Shown one piece after another: positions 25,701 through 35,112 of a stretch of DNA of 54,639 nt (its first letter is position 1; each line of letters opens with the position of its first letter). A program made the translations under genes and the position numbers. The stretch comes from Nitrospinaceae bacterium (GTDB lineage: Bacteria > Nitrospinota > Nitrospinia > Nitrospinales > VA-1): the NCBI GenBank assembly GCA_029261475.1, contig JAJDBG010000120.1, positions 1 through 54,639 on the forward strand. The letters run 5' to 3'. The notes under the pieces were generated by a model that was not told where the DNA came from, did not search any database, and worked only from the letters and a program-made list of their open reading frames with translations.

Positions 25701-27335
25701 CTACAAACCTGAAACTTTCTTGCCTTCAGGGTATTCCACTTGAAAATCCATGACAATTCGTTTCTTTTCCCTTGGCGACAAATCAACCTTCCATCTTAAG
25801 ACGTTTTCATTGTCCTTTTTGTCGGGTTTTGGTTCCAATCGGTTCACTTTAACAACAATATCTTCTTGATAAGACAAGGGTATTTGATCCTGCACTTCGA
25901 TTGATTTTGCCTTAGAATTCAAATTCTCCAGCTCAATTTCATAAACATAACGTTGCCGATTTTTAGAGTTGAACAACCCGCCGTCACCGCCTTCTTTTTT
26001 GATCAATTTTTTTTCGACCCGAATATTCGGGTCCACTCCTAGAGCTATCTCCATTTTCCCTTCAGGAACGGCAGATTTTAAGTGGCTTGTTCCCACAAAA
26101 TCTCCATCTAAATATTTCCAGACCCTTCCGGGCAAATACTCATAGCCTCCGCTATTTATCCAATCGGTCGTCAAATACACACGGTCGCTCTTCTTGGGGA
26201 TGGTCAGGTAGTTCAAATGCGCTTCAAATTTTTTTCTGGAAATTTCGGCGCGCATTTTAGCAGATCCTGTTTCGATATTATGCTTGCCATTGAGCACATA
26301 AAGAAGCGCATGCCCTCCTTGTGCTTTTTGAATAGGCACCGCCTGACTGAAAGCTTTCGCCACTCCACGCCCCCGCTTCTCCATGGAGCTCTCTGCCATA
26401 GAATCCATCATCACTCTAGGACGATCATTATAATAGTCTACAATCCAGGGGAAAAGTTTAGGTGGCACACCTCCAAACTGCGGATTGCCCGTAGAAAGCT
26501 CTAGCTCAACACCATTCCAGTCTTCACCAGACGATTGAGAAATTTCGCCGTAATACTCCAGTGTCATTTTTTTCCCGATGCTATCCGCACGCGCAACATA
26601 AGCAGGATTCCAACGTGCCTGTCGCGTTTGATACTTCAATTCAAAAATACGATGCCCCTGTCCGTTAAATTGCCCTTGCCCCGAAAGACTCCAGGTCTGC
26701 TTTTTTGCACCTTTTTGCAAATCGGCCAACTTCTTTTTTGCCGCCACCAGCTTTTGCTCAATCACATCGCTCTGACGTTTCGATTGCCGCAATTTACCGG
26801 TGATTTCCATTCCTTTTTTTGAAATATAATCAATCGCCTGATCCGCCCAATCGGCGTTAAAGCTTGTAGATATTTCGCCTTTTCCACGCGGCTTGGCATT
26901 GCCGCTTGTAATGCTATCCAGTGCACGCAACTGGCGCCCTAAAATACTTTGAGTGTCTCCTTGAGCGTTTAACCTCTCATTCAATGCCAAGATCAGCTCC
27001 TCCTGCTTCTGTATCGCTGGGCTGGAAAATCCAGTGTCGAAGCTTCGTTCTGCATTCAATATGGAAAGCTCCCCCGGCAAGCCATCGATCAATGACACCC
27101 GAACTGAATCCGGGATCAAAGAAGCCGGCAAGCCTTTCACGGTAAAGACTCCCGAGCCGCTGGGAAACGTCCGCTCAACATGGCGTGTGATTTCAGCTCT
27201 GTCGGTATAAACCCGAACACGAACGATGGAACCCGGCTCAACTGAAGCTGAGGACTGCCCCAAAACAATATCTGCAGGAAAGAAAATCGCCGACAGGAAT
27301 ACAAAAACGATTGCACGATAGCGGTATGAAAACAT
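25701..27335 (-). CDS. MuiA-like (DUF4139/DUF4140) exported protein
   Basis: A 544-residue exported protein with a signal peptide (about 1-26, ending VLG-QSS). It resembles the 'mucoidy inhibitor MuiA' group: an N-terminal DUF4140 domain (VRVYTDRAEITRHVERTFPSGSGVFTVKGLP), a coiled-coil middle (about 100-210), and a DUF4139 beta-rich domain (about 220-544: LKYQTRQARWNPAYVARAD, LELSTGNPQ, VLRWKVDLSPREKKRI). The function of the family is not established beyond effects on exopolysaccharide in one host. It is monocistronic, and has no cytoplasmic partner nearby. Confidence 0.85.
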   Translation of the reverse strand: MFSYRYRAIVFVFLSAIFFPADIVLGQSSASVEPGSIVRVRVYTDRAEITRHVERTFPSGSGVFTVKGLPASLIPDSVRVSLIDGLPGELSILNAERSFDTGFSSPAIQKQEELILALNERLNAQGDTQSILGRQLRALDSITSGNAKPRGKGEISTSFNADWADQAIDYISKKGMEITGKLRQSKRQSDVIEQKLVAAKKKLADLQKGAKKQTWSLSGQGQFNGQGHRIFELKYQTRQARWNPAYVARADSIGKKMTLEYYGEISQSSGEDWNGVELELSTGNPQFGGVPPKLFPWIVDYYNDRPRVMMDSMAESSMEKRGRGVAKAFSQAVPIQKAQGGHALLYVLNGKHNIETGSAKMRAEISRKKFEAHLNYLTIPKKSDRVYLTTDWINSGGYEYLPGRVWKYLDGDFVGTSHLKSAVPEGKMEIALGVDPNIRVEKKLIKKEGGDGGLFNSKNRQRYVYEIELENLNSKAKSIEVQDQIPLSYQEDIVVKVNRLEPKPDKKDNENVLRWKVDLSPREKKRIVMDFQVEYPEGKKVSGL

Positions 27336-27400
27336 AATTAAGGCCCTATAAAATTTAGAAATCCCACAATATTTTGTGGCTTAGAGAAACTATCGAAGTG

Positions 27401-27985
27401 TTAATTGACCATTCCTTTATTCCCCCAATGTGACGATCCTAAAAACGAAGCATTTTGCTGGGAATTAAAAGTCTCGATCAACGAATCTGAAAATGCAGAG
27501 TCGCATTCATGCAGATACTTCAGAACGGCGATGCCCCACTCCGATTCATCTGGGGCGCGAATCACAGCAATGTTGTCCTCTTCATAAGATTTGCAAATTT
27601 CAGATTCTGTGCGTGCCCCTTTAGCAAGAATTTCTTTTTTTTCGATGGTCAAAGGGCGGAGGGGATCGATTTGCACAATTTCCAGGCCACAATATTCATC
27701 AGGGAGATCATCTGAAATAAATTCCTCTATAGGGACCCCTGAGACATCGTGAACTCTCGGATCAACAAGCGATGCAATATAAACGGGTGCTCTCTGAATG
27801 GTCGCCTGCTCGGCAAAACCTTTACGTAAAACAATATCTTCTTTTCCCGAAGGACCAAAAACAACAAAGTCCCAACGACCCAAAACCATCTTTTTTTGCC
27901 GCTGTAAAATCTCTGTATTACTGAAAGCCGCAGATACCCTATCGAAAGTTTTTTGATCTTTAGCTTTGAACTTGAAACGTGGCAT
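27401..27985 (-). CDS. Hypothetical protein
   Basis: A 194-residue soluble protein that I do not recognise. It begins MPRFKFKAKDQKTFDRVSAA and has mixed alpha/beta character (EILQRQKKMVLGRWDFVVFG). AGGATGACTCC precedes the ATG, a good ribosome binding site. No signal peptide or membrane segment. It is 65 bases upstream of the MuiA-like gene on the same strand, where the two may share a transcript. Function unknown. Confidence 0.65.
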   Translation of the reverse strand: MPRFKFKAKDQKTFDRVSAAFSNTEILQRQKKMVLGRWDFVVFGPSGKEDIVLRKGFAEQATIQRAPVYIASLVDPRVHDVSGVPIEEFISDDLPDEYCGLEIVQIDPLRPLTIEKKEILAKGARTESEICKSYEEDNIAVIRAPDESEWGIAVLKYLHECDSAFSDSLIETFNSQQNASFLGSSHWGNKGMVN

Positions 27986-28284
27986 GGAGTCATCCTAAAA
28001 AGGGACTGTTGAAAAAGATATTTCTTGGGAATTGTTCCGTTCGAGGCTTTAATCAACACACCCCAAACAGTACTTCCGTAAAGTATAGCATGATGCTTTC
28101 TCATCTGGATTGACGAAAAATACTTTTAAATATTATTTTCCCTATCTAAAAACCAGATCGCAAGCAATACCAGCAATCCAAAAAATTCATACTTATTTCC
28201 ATCACAGCTGATTGCCATAATTAGGGTATGTCGAGACTTGACCCTTTTAAAGAGGAATATCAAAGGCGGCGGCAGTCAACCAGA
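27986..28284. other. Intergenic region
   Basis: About 300 bases between two minus-strand genes. I see no gene or terminator hairpin. It presumably contains the promoter of the hypothetical gene ending at 27401. Confidence 0.35.
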
Positions 28285-28536
28285 TCAATACAAATCAATC
28301 CCATGGTCAACAAAAATTTTCTTAGCCGATATCCTTGCAACAGGATATTTGGATAGATTCACTATCAAATTTCTCAGGCACTCTTCCTGAGGACCCAAAA
28401 AAGATTTTGGCTCTAACTCTTCCGATAACTCTATCAACGATTGTTCAAAAATTTCCTTGATGACTTTGGAGGAGTCGGAGACCTTCAAGGAAACCTTAAT
28501 AATTTCTTTCAATGCCGTAAATTGTGGTTCTTCCAC
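28285..28536 (-). CDS. Small hypothetical protein just beyond a terminator
   Basis: An 83-residue, charged and helical protein (VEEPQFTALKEIIKVSLKVSD, IFEQSLIELSEELEPKSF). I take GTG 28536 because GGGGAGGA lies nine bases upstream, directly after the T-run of the chemoreceptor's terminator; a TTG at 28554 in frame is inside that T-run. It would be translated only from read-through or a promoter inside the terminator region. No family recognised. Confidence 0.45.
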   Translation of the reverse strand: MEEPQFTALKEIIKVSLKVSDSSKVIKEIFEQSLIELSEELEPKSFLGPQEECLRNLIVNLSKYPVARISAKKIFVDHGIDLY

Positions 28537-28552
28537 AGATCCATTCCTCCCC

Positions 28553-28590
28553 AAAAAAAAACCGCCTCCCCCTGCACGGGAAAGGCGGCT
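28553..28590 (-). terminator. Intrinsic terminator of the chemoreceptor gene
   Basis: On the minus strand AGGCGG/CCGCCT pairs around a loop strengthened by CCC/GGG, followed by a run of nine T. It sits 13 bases after the stop of the chemoreceptor gene, so transcription should end here. Confidence 0.85.
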
Positions 28591-28602
28591 TGATTGATAA
28601 AT

Positions 28603-31083
28603 TTAAATCTTGAAACGCTGAACCAGCGATTGAAGATCTGAAGCCATTTGCGCCAACTCATTTGCCGCTGTTTGGGTTTGGTTAACCCCAGAGTTGGTAT
28701 CGCTTGCCGCTCGTGCAACGCCTTCAATGTTGCTCGATATCTCGCTACTGCCTTGCGCGGCCTGGGTAACATTGCGACCCATCTCCGATGTGGTTGCAGT
28801 TTGTTCCTCAACCGCACTGGCGATGGTATTGGAAATGTCGTTGATCTCATTAATGATCTGACTGATCTCTCCAATTGCCTTAACAGCGTTAGAGGTATCG
28901 CTTTGGATAGCCTGAATTTTCTGGCTGATTTCTTCCGTAGCTTTACCGGTTTCTTTCGCCAGTTCCTTGACTTCATTTGCGACTACCGCAAAACCCTTGC
29001 CCGCTTCGCCTGCACGTGCCGCCTCGATGGTGGCATTTAGTGCCAGCAGATTCGTCTGTTCTGCAATAGAGGTAATGACTTTGATGACTTCGCCAATTTC
29101 GGCAGAACTATCGCCTAGCTTACCAACGGTTGTGGTCGTGCTTTCCGCGACAATAACTGCTTGTTGTGCAACAGAAGCGGCCTGTCCTGCATTCCGGGCG
29201 ATCTCTTGAATACTTGCATTCATCTCCTCGGTACCAGTCGCAACGGTCTGAATATTTCTGCTGATCTCCTCTGAAGCGGCTGATACGACACCCGCCTGAT
29301 TGGATGTTTCATTGGCATTACCAGCCATTTCCTGACTGACAGAGGTCAACTCCTCAGAAGAACTTGCAAGAGTCTGAGAGGTGTTAGCAATCTCAGTGAT
29401 ATTGTCTCTCAAGTCGCGGAAGAACTTAGCCAATCCTTCACCCATCTTACCAATAGGATCGTCACCTTTAACACTAACCTCTCTAGTCAAATCACCCTCA
29501 CTGGCGGCAGATACAACCTCCAGCATACTTCCGACCTTTTGGTTGAGTTCTTCTGCTTCTTTTTGCTCCTGCTCCATTTGCTCGCGTTGACGGCGGCTCT
29601 CTTCTTCAGACTGCCTACGTGCCTGCTCATTTTGCTCTGATTTGAGCCTTTCCTGCTCTTTAGCGGCGACACGTCCTTCTTCTTCCGCCACACGTTTTTC
29701 CTCAGCCTGTTTCGCCATATTGTTCAAAGATTTCAAGAAATCACCTTCGAGGTTGAAAGCCTGGTTCTGTGACTTTCCAGCCAGTATTTCCTCTGTGTAT
29801 TTAATGAAATTTTGCAGTCGGCTTATCATGTTATTGCATGACTGACTGAGAATCCCCACTTCATCTCCCGAGGTAACTGGCAAAGATTCCTGGGCCAGAT
29901 CGCCCTTCGATATCTTCTCAAGAGTGTGTGAAATCTGCACTACAGGCCCAACCACTACCTTGCTCAGAAAAATAGTTATACCAACCAACAACAATAAGCT
30001 GATGATACTTGAGATCAAAATGGATCTCTGTATCAACTCTTGTTGATGGGTTACAATTTCTCCCCATCTGCCCACCAATTCATTACTGATCTTTCTGAGT
30101 ACATTGGCTTCAGAAATGATTGTCGCCTGAGACCTTCTATAGGATAAAGAATTTGGCTCCGACTTTGTCAGCGTTTGTATTGCAGAGTTAAAAGTTTTAA
30201 AACTTTTCTCAACCTTTTTAATGAGACCCAGAACAGACGAATCCTCTGTGGCTGAAATTGTTCTGAATTTTGTCATTTTGAGATCGAGTGGGTACTTACC
30301 ACCGGTTTTAACTGCTGAAAGTGTTTGCTCAAATACTTTCTTGGCATCCTTATACTCGTCTAAAGACGCTTGCAATTCACTTCGTCCCAATGGGATATTG
30401 TCTGAAAATACCAATTTAAATTTTCGGACACCCAACATATCACCTACCTTGAAAGGTTTGCCTTTCATAGCCTGATGACAAGAAGCGCATGAAGGGACAA
30501 CAGCATTGTCTGGTGTATAAACCGTGATGTACAGCTTCCCTTTTTCTTCTGAAGTTTTAGTAAAGAGCTTCCCTTTTCTCGACTTCAGGTACCTATTAGC
30601 CTCTTTATCCATTCCCGTTTCAAGAGTCTGATCGGGATTGATTGGATCTTCAGAAATAATATCAACTTTAAAATCTTTGCCTTCGCCAAACTTCCCATTC
30701 ACCATTCGTGTGAAAGTAGCAGGAAAGGGTACCGTCGGATGATCTTCCTTAGAGGGGTCCATACTGATACCAACCCCCTCAACTTTTTTGGCGACACTGA
30801 CAATGGACTTGGAGTAGGTCCCGCGCATTTTTGTTATGTAATTGTCTAAATCTTCAATGTTTTGCTCAATTGTACGCACACGGCTTTTTGCCATGGCATA
30901 ACCCAAACTTGCCTTGCCCATTGCCTGCGACAACATTCTCTGACGCCCCAAAGCATCGTAAGTCTTTGTTTCTTCAGCCGCTCTCTGTAGTTTGTCATAA
31001 ATGAAAAAACCCGAAGCGATGATAACTACAAACAAAACCGCGATGACACTGTTCACCTTCTTCTGAATCGTCCAATCACGCAT
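28603..31083 (-). CDS. Methyl-accepting chemotaxis protein with c-heme DUF3365 sensor domain
   Basis: Inner-membrane chemoreceptor of 826 residues. A first membrane segment (about 11-32) is followed by a large periplasmic domain, most like DUF3365/Tll0287 (about 35-330), with a CASCH heme c site at Cys199-His203. A second membrane segment (about 350-370), a HAMP domain (about 370-425), a second HAMP-like segment (about 505-555) and the signalling domain (about 570-826) follow, with the conserved tip [34 protein letters not shown]3365 proteins bind a c-type heme and are likely redox, oxygen or NO sensors. The start at 31083 has AAGGGGGAG upstream; the longer frame to 31260 adds unlikely residues. 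It has its own terminator and no adjacent che genes. Confidence 0.92.
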   Translation of the reverse strand: MRDWTIQKKVNSVIAVLFVVIIASGFFIYDKLQRAAEETKTYDALGRQRMLSQAMGKASLGYAMAKSRVRTIEQNIEDLDNYITKMRGTYSKSIVSVAKKVEGVGISMDPSKEDHPTVPFPATFTRMVNGKFGEGKDFKVDIISEDPINPDQTLETGMDKEANRYLKSRKGKLFTKTSEEKGKLYITVYTPDNAVVPSCASCHQAMKGKPFKVGDMLGVRKFKLVFSDNIPLGRSELQASLDEYKDAKKVFEQTLSAVKTGGKYPLDLKMTKFRTISATEDSSVLGLIKKVEKSFKTFNSAIQTLTKSEPNSLSYRRSQATIISEANVLRKISNELVGRWGEIVTHQQELIQRSILISSIISLLLLVGITIFLSKVVVGPVVQISHTLEKISKGDLAQESLPVTSGDEVGILSQSCNNMISRLQNFIKYTEEILAGKSQNQAFNLEGDFLKSLNNMAKQAEEKRVAEEEGRVAAKEQERLKSEQNEQARRQSEEESRRQREQMEQEQKEAEELNQKVGSMLEVVSAASEGDLTREVSVKGDDPIGKMGEGLAKFFRDLRDNITEIANTSQTLASSSEELTSVSQEMAGNANETSNQAGVVSAASEEISRNIQTVATGTEEMNASIQEIARNAGQAASVAQQAVIVAESTTTTVGKLGDSSAEIGEVIKVITSIAEQTNLLALNATIEAARAGEAGKGFAVVANEVKELAKETGKATEEISQKIQAIQSDTSNAVKAIGEISQIINEINDISNTIASAVEEQTATTSEMGRNVTQAAQGSSEISSNIEGVARAASDTNSGVNQTQTAANELAQMASDLQSLVQRFKI

Positions 31084-31383
31084 AACCGAACTCCCCCTTT
31101 GGAACTTTAATATGCCTGCCTCAAGGAAACTTGGGGCAAAATAAGTACATACCTTTTTAACCAAAACTAATAACAGAAAAAAATATTTGCCTATCGGATA
31201 CTTAAAAGTAACGGTAAGACAATCGTTTCGTTTTAATTGTATATGCTTAGTTAAAGGCAATTGGGAATTTTTGTCAAGCCTTATTACATTGAATTTCCCA
31301 CACTAAAAACCAGAAAAAGTCCTACACGAAAAAGAATCTAACCTAATTTCAAATGATTCAATAAAATGCGAGGAAATCCGTTC
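31084..31383. other. Intergenic region upstream of chemoreceptor
   Basis: 300 bases without a gene. On the minus strand a consensus TTGACA at 31277-31272 is the best promoter hint for the chemoreceptor, but no good -10 lies at the right distance (TTAACT at 17 bases is weak). A TATACAAT lies 28 bases away. Confidence 0.25.
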
Positions 31384-31674
31384 TCATGCCAAGCCTGAAG
31401 ACTCCCATTCATCTGGTGTGTAAGTCTTGATCTGCAAGGCGTGGATCAATTTCGGTTGGCCGTTGATCTGATCATCAAGGGCACTGTAAACCAATCTGCA
31501 TTTATCGATTAGGTTCACATCTCTAAAGTGCTCTGACACCACCGTCACTGTATAATGCCCTCCGCCACCTGCGGCTTTATGCCCTCTATGCTTATCGCTA
31601 TCGTCAATGATGCCAACGTGCTTGGCGGCAAGCTTTTCTTTTAAAATTTGATCAATCAATTGAACTGTTTCCAT
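31384..31674 (-). CDS. BolA family protein
   Basis: A 96-residue protein of the BolA/IbaG class, which binds [2Fe-2S] clusters with monothiol glutaredoxins and acts in iron-sulfur trafficking or as a transcription regulator. Motifs: VQLIDQILKEKL (N-terminal helix), DSDKHRGHKAAGGGGHYTVTVV and the end IHALQIKTYTPDEW. The histidine in LIHALQIKTYTP is the usual cluster ligand. AAGGATAAATT precedes the ATG. It follows the zinc-ribbon gene by 27 bases in the same direction. Confidence 0.93.
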   Translation of the reverse strand: METVQLIDQILKEKLAAKHVGIIDDSDKHRGHKAAGGGGHYTVTVVSEHFRDVNLIDKCRLVYSALDDQINGQPKLIHALQIKTYTPDEWESSGLA

Positions 31675-31701
31675 AATTTATCCTTTAGTTTATATAATTT
31701 T

Positions 31702-31914
31702 TTAATCTTTATCCGAACGCAAGCCCAAGTCAGGAAGACCCTGAAAGCCCTTCAGCGACTCTTCAAACTTGAAATGAGCTGTACTTTCCTTTTCAGTCAT
31801 CAGATGTCCTTTGCATTTCGCACAAACGGGAATTTTCCCTTCGCGAAGGCGTTGAATTCGGTTTTTGACACCGCATTGCGGGCAAGCTATAATTGTAAAT
31901 GTGGGTTCAGTCAT
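31702..31914 (-). CDS. Small zinc-ribbon protein resembling the TrxC N-terminus
   Basis: A 70-residue protein with two CxxC pairs (CPQCG about 11-14 and CAKCKGHL about 31-34), very like the N-terminal zinc ribbon of thioredoxin 2 (TrxC), which has CPHCG...CGRCK, but here no thioredoxin domain follows. The C-terminal half is polar and ends GLPDLGLRSDKD. AGGATAAAGT precedes the ATG. Next to bolA, it may work in redox or metal handling; that is inference from context. Confidence 0.7.
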   Translation of the reverse strand: MTEPTFTIIACPQCGVKNRIQRLREGKIPVCAKCKGHLMTEKESTAHFKFEESLKGFQGLPDLGLRSDKD

Positions 31915-32048
31915 ACTTTATCCTAGCAAATTCTTCTCTGTAATAAAATGTCATCTCGCAATTGAGAGACAACTTACATTTCATTTAATAATACCAATCC
32001 AGTTCTAAGCTGGATACGGTCTATACATTTATACCTTGAGAAATCCTA

Positions 32049-32330
32049 ATGTTTTTTCGTCAATTTGCTTTTAATCCAAATCAAAAGATGTCTCTCGGTG
32101 CCAAGATAACCCTGACCCTCTGGATTATTATTGGGTTGGGGCTGTTATTTGCCTTCACCTTTAGCCTCTTTGTGATTGCCATTTTAGCCGGACTTGTCAT
32201 ACTCATTTTACGCTTATTTGGAGCAAGAACTACCCCAACTATGAGTGTCCAGAATCCAGAAATTTTTATCGACAACTCACGCTCACAACAATCCGAAAAA
32301 AAACGTAGTGATGACATTATAGATATATAA
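32049..32330 (+). CDS. Small membrane protein, unknown function
   Basis: A 93-residue protein with two adjacent hydrophobic segments (about 20-39 and 42-60) and a polar, charged tail ending EKKRSDDIIDI. The N-terminus MFFRQFAFNPNQK is polar. I recognise no family. A possible 31-codon frame begins 13 bases downstream with its own ribosome binding site. Confidence 0.55.
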   Translation: MFFRQFAFNPNQKMSLGAKITLTLWIIIGLGLLFAFTFSLFVIAILAGLVILILRLFGARTTPTMSVQNPEIFIDNSRSQQSEKKRSDDIIDI

Positions 32331-32342
32331 AAGGATACGCTA

Positions 32343-32438
32343 ATGGCTGATTCGCTCAAATCAGCGAATGTTGCCCTATTCCCCAAATTATCAAAAACCT
32401 TTTGGGGCCGATCCTTTCACCGCTTCAACATTCTGTAA
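32343..32438 (+). CDS. Possible 31-residue small protein
   Basis: An ATG at 32343 with AAAGGA seven bases upstream (32331-32336) begins a 31-codon frame, 12 bases after the preceding gene stops. The product would be basic and moderately hydrophobic (begins MADSLKSANVALFPKL). Two hairpins lie in or at the frame (32350-32356/32363-32369 and 32381-32387/32401-32407), which might instead mark a structured 3' untranslated region. Too short to judge by sequence alone. Confidence 0.3.
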   Translation: MADSLKSANVALFPKLSKTFWGRSFHRFNIL

Positions 32439-32582
32439 ATTGTATTAATAGCAATTATAGGTATATGTACGTATTTGCAAATAATTTCGCCCTCATTGCT
32501 CTTAATTTGATATAATTCCTCGCATGTTAGTTTTGTTTCAATTCTCTGAGTGCTGTCCCCTCCATTAGCCCTTCCCTTTCAC

Positions 32583-34151
32583 ATGCAAGAAAATATTCAA
32601 GTCGGGAAAGCCGCGGGAACCGTCGGCGGAATGACTCTCATATCCCGTATTTTGGGCTTTACAAGAGACACCATCATCGCCATGACTTTTGGTTCCTCCA
32701 TGGCCGCAGATGCCTTTTTCGTAGCCTTTCGCATTCCCAACATGCAAAGACGTTTGTTGGGGGAAGGTGCTGTGTCTGCCGCATTCATTCCTATATTTTC
32801 CGAGACCCTCAATCAAAGAGGAGAATCCAACGCCTGGATTCTTGCAGGCAATCTGCTCAATATCTTTTTGATTCTTCTCACTTCCATGGCCCTTTTTTTG
32901 ATTCTCCTGGCCCCCTGGGTGGTGATGGCTTTTGCGCCAGGTTTCATAGACAATCCTGAAAAACTTGAGTTGACGGTCACATTGACGCAGTGGATGGCTC
33001 CTTACTTGATTTTTATAGGAGTCGGGTCTCTGTTCATGGGTATTTTGAACACATTCAAGGTATTTGCGATACCAGCCGCCGCTCCAGCCTTGCTCAACGT
33101 GTCAATCATCCTGTCGGCATTAACTGTCGCACCAAATATTGAAGAACCTGTCATGAGTCTGGCTTACGGTGTGCTGGCAGGGGGAATTTTGCAGGTCTTA
33201 TTTCAACTGCCGATAGTTCTGAAAAAAGGTCTGCGATGGTCACCTAAATTAGACTTGAAACACCCCGACCTCATAAAAATTGGCAAACTGACCCCGCCCA
33301 TTGTTTTTGGCATGGCGGTTTACGAAATCAACATCCTCATAGACACATTACTGGCTTCTTTATTAGAAGAAGGTTCTATTTCATACCTCTATTACGGAAA
33401 CAGGCTAGTGCAATTGCCATTGGGGATATTCGGAGTTGCACTGGGCGTAGCACTCCTTCCCACGCTTTCAGGGCAGGCGGCTCGTAAGGAATTTTCGAAA
33501 TTGACCGAAACCCTTGCATTCGGAATTCGTCTGATATTTTTCATCACTATCCCAGCCACAGTCGGCCTGATTTTATTACGCCATCCTATGATCAATGCAC
33601 TTTGGGAGCGTGGAGAGTTTACTGAGATCAGCACAAAGGGAACTGCCGATGCCCTGTTATTTTACTCAATTGGCCTTTGCGCCTTCGCGGGAATCAAAGT
33701 AATAGCCCCGGCATTTTATTCATTAAAGGACACCAAAACACCCGTCAAAATAGGTGTTTATGCCTTGATTTTAAATGTCATTCTGAATCTCGTTTTAATA
33801 GGCCCTTTGGGCCATGGAGGACTGGCACTTGCAACTTCACTGTCAGCTTTTTTCAACGTTGCACTACTGATATTTCATATCCGTAAACGATTGGGTCCTA
33901 TGGGTGGAAAGCGCATTGCGATTTCCCTTCTAAAATTTTCATTTGCCGCTTTCATTATGGGAACCGCCGTCTTCTGGACTCGTGAAATATTTTTCTCCAC
34001 AATCAGTTCTGCAAGCGTTAAGATTGCAGTCTTGTTTTCCTTAATCGCTCTGGGCGTTTTCACATTCACCCTGATGTCACGGCTAATGAAAATTGATGAG
34101 CTCGATTTCGTGCTCAAGATCGTTCGCAAATCTAAGGGGACAAACAACTGA
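32583..34151 (+). CDS. murJ: Lipid II flippase MurJ
   Basis: Inner-membrane flippase of 522 residues with about 14 membrane helices that moves lipid II for peptidoglycan synthesis. N-terminal signature AAGTVGGMTLISRILGFTRD, then FGSSMAADAFFVAFRIPNMQRRLLGEGAVSAAFIPIF; the arginines in RILGFTRD and RIPNMQRR are the family's functional residues. An upstream GTG at 32550 would add 11 residues; I choose the ATG at 32583. No strong ribosome binding site is visible. The thrH gene follows by 37 bases and is likely co-transcribed. Confidence 0.96.
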   Translation: MQENIQVGKAAGTVGGMTLISRILGFTRDTIIAMTFGSSMAADAFFVAFRIPNMQRRLLGEGAVSAAFIPIFSETLNQRGESNAWILAGNLLNIFLILLTSMALFLILLAPWVVMAFAPGFIDNPEKLELTVTLTQWMAPYLIFIGVGSLFMGILNTFKVFAIPAAAPALLNVSIILSALTVAPNIEEPVMSLAYGVLAGGILQVLFQLPIVLKKGLRWSPKLDLKHPDLIKIGKLTPPIVFGMAVYEINILIDTLLASLLEEGSISYLYYGNRLVQLPLGIFGVALGVALLPTLSGQAARKEFSKLTETLAFGIRLIFFITIPATVGLILLRHPMINALWERGEFTEISTKGTADALLFYSIGLCAFAGIKVIAPAFYSLKDTKTPVKIGVYALILNVILNLVLIGPLGHGGLALATSLSAFFNVALLIFHIRKRLGPMGGKRIAISLLKFSFAAFIMGTAVFWTREIFFSTISSASVKIAVLFSLIALGVFTFTLMSRLMKIDELDFVLKIVRKSKGTNN

Positions 34152-34188
34152 TCTCTCGATCAAACGAACTTACGAAAGGTTATCTATT

Positions 34189-34803
34189 ATGATTGCATGT
34201 CTGGATTTGGAAGGGGTTCTTATTCCCGAAGTATGGATCAAGTTTGCAGAAAAGACTGGGATAGAAAAGCTGAAACTAACAACGAGAGATATCCCGGATT
34301 ATGATGAATTGATGCAGGGTCGGCTCAAGATTCTGCGCGAACATAATTTGAAATTACAGGATATTCAAAAGGTAATCGGTGAAATGTCACCTTTGGACGG
34401 AGCCTATGACTTTTTAAAATGGCTTAAATCTGAATTCCAGGTCGTCATTTTATCCGATACTTTTTATCAATTCGCAGGTCCTTTAATGGCTCAACTGGAC
34501 TACCCCACACTTTTCTGCCACAAATTGATCGTGGACAACGATGGCAATATCAGTGATTACAAATTACGCATCAAAGATGGAAAAACAAAGGCAGTTGCTG
34601 CATTTCAGAAATTGAATTTTCAAGTCATTGCCGCTGGAGACTCTTATAATGATACCGGAATGTTGAAGCAAGCCGATGCCGGAATTTTCTTTCGTCCGCC
34701 CCCATCTATCACCGGAGAGTTTCCACAGTTCAAGGTAACAGAAAAATATGATGACTTTCGTTCGGCATTCTTGTCCGCAAGAGAAAGTATCCAAACCGAC
34801 TGA
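34189..34803 (+). CDS. thrH: ThrH-type HAD phosphatase (phosphoserine/homoserine)
   Basis: A 204-residue HAD-superfamily enzyme matching ThrH, which acts as phosphoserine phosphatase and phosphoserine:homoserine phosphotransferase. N-terminal motif I is ACLDLEGVLIPE (nucleophile Asp, then Glu as in ThrH); motif II VVILSDT; motif III/IV AAGDSYNDTGM (Asp pair). Length equals the Pseudomonas ThrH (about 205). Start at 34189 has AAAGG nine bases upstream; a longer frame from 34093 overlaps murJ. Presumably in serine/threonine metabolism; co-transcription with murJ is plausible. Confidence 0.9.
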   Translation: MIACLDLEGVLIPEVWIKFAEKTGIEKLKLTTRDIPDYDELMQGRLKILREHNLKLQDIQKVIGEMSPLDGAYDFLKWLKSEFQVVILSDTFYQFAGPLMAQLDYPTLFCHKLIVDNDGNISDYKLRIKDGKTKAVAAFQKLNFQVIAAGDSYNDTGMLKQADAGIFFRPPPSITGEFPQFKVTEKYDDFRSAFLSARESIQTD

Positions 34804-35112
34804 GAAAATTCAATTTCCACGCGAGACCGGCGAAGCACACAGCATTGGATAAGTGTTGATCTTTTTTAAAAATCGGCTGATATAAAATTTATCTCATTGC
34901 GTCCAAAGTCAAAAAATCAACCGCTTTCACGATAAAAACATTTACACATAACGTTAATCTAAGTAGAATGCAGTAGAGATCAGTAATTCAAAGAATTTAT
35001 AAAAATCAATACGATATAATTTTCCAATAGGGTTTAAATGGCATAGCAAATAGCCTTCATGCAACCCGCCACAAACAACACTGGCTTGCTAAATTTTAAT
35101 GGTGATATCCGC
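34804..35112. other. Intergenic region with a perfect -10 box
   Basis: 309 bases without a gene. A TATAAT at 35015-35020 on the plus strand is the best promoter hint for the sensor kinase downstream; the -35 region (AGAATT at about 17-18 bases upstream) is poor. No hairpin with a T-run was seen after thrH. Confidence 0.3.

Noticed and set aside
28081-28104. Possible insertion-sequence remnant near the TGTTGAAAAAG-like sequence
   Set aside because: No inverted repeats, target duplication or transposase frame.
28509-28976. 155-codon minus-strand frame inside the chemoreceptor gene
   Set aside because: Arginine/serine-rich shadow of the conserved signalling domain in another frame; overlaps its terminator.
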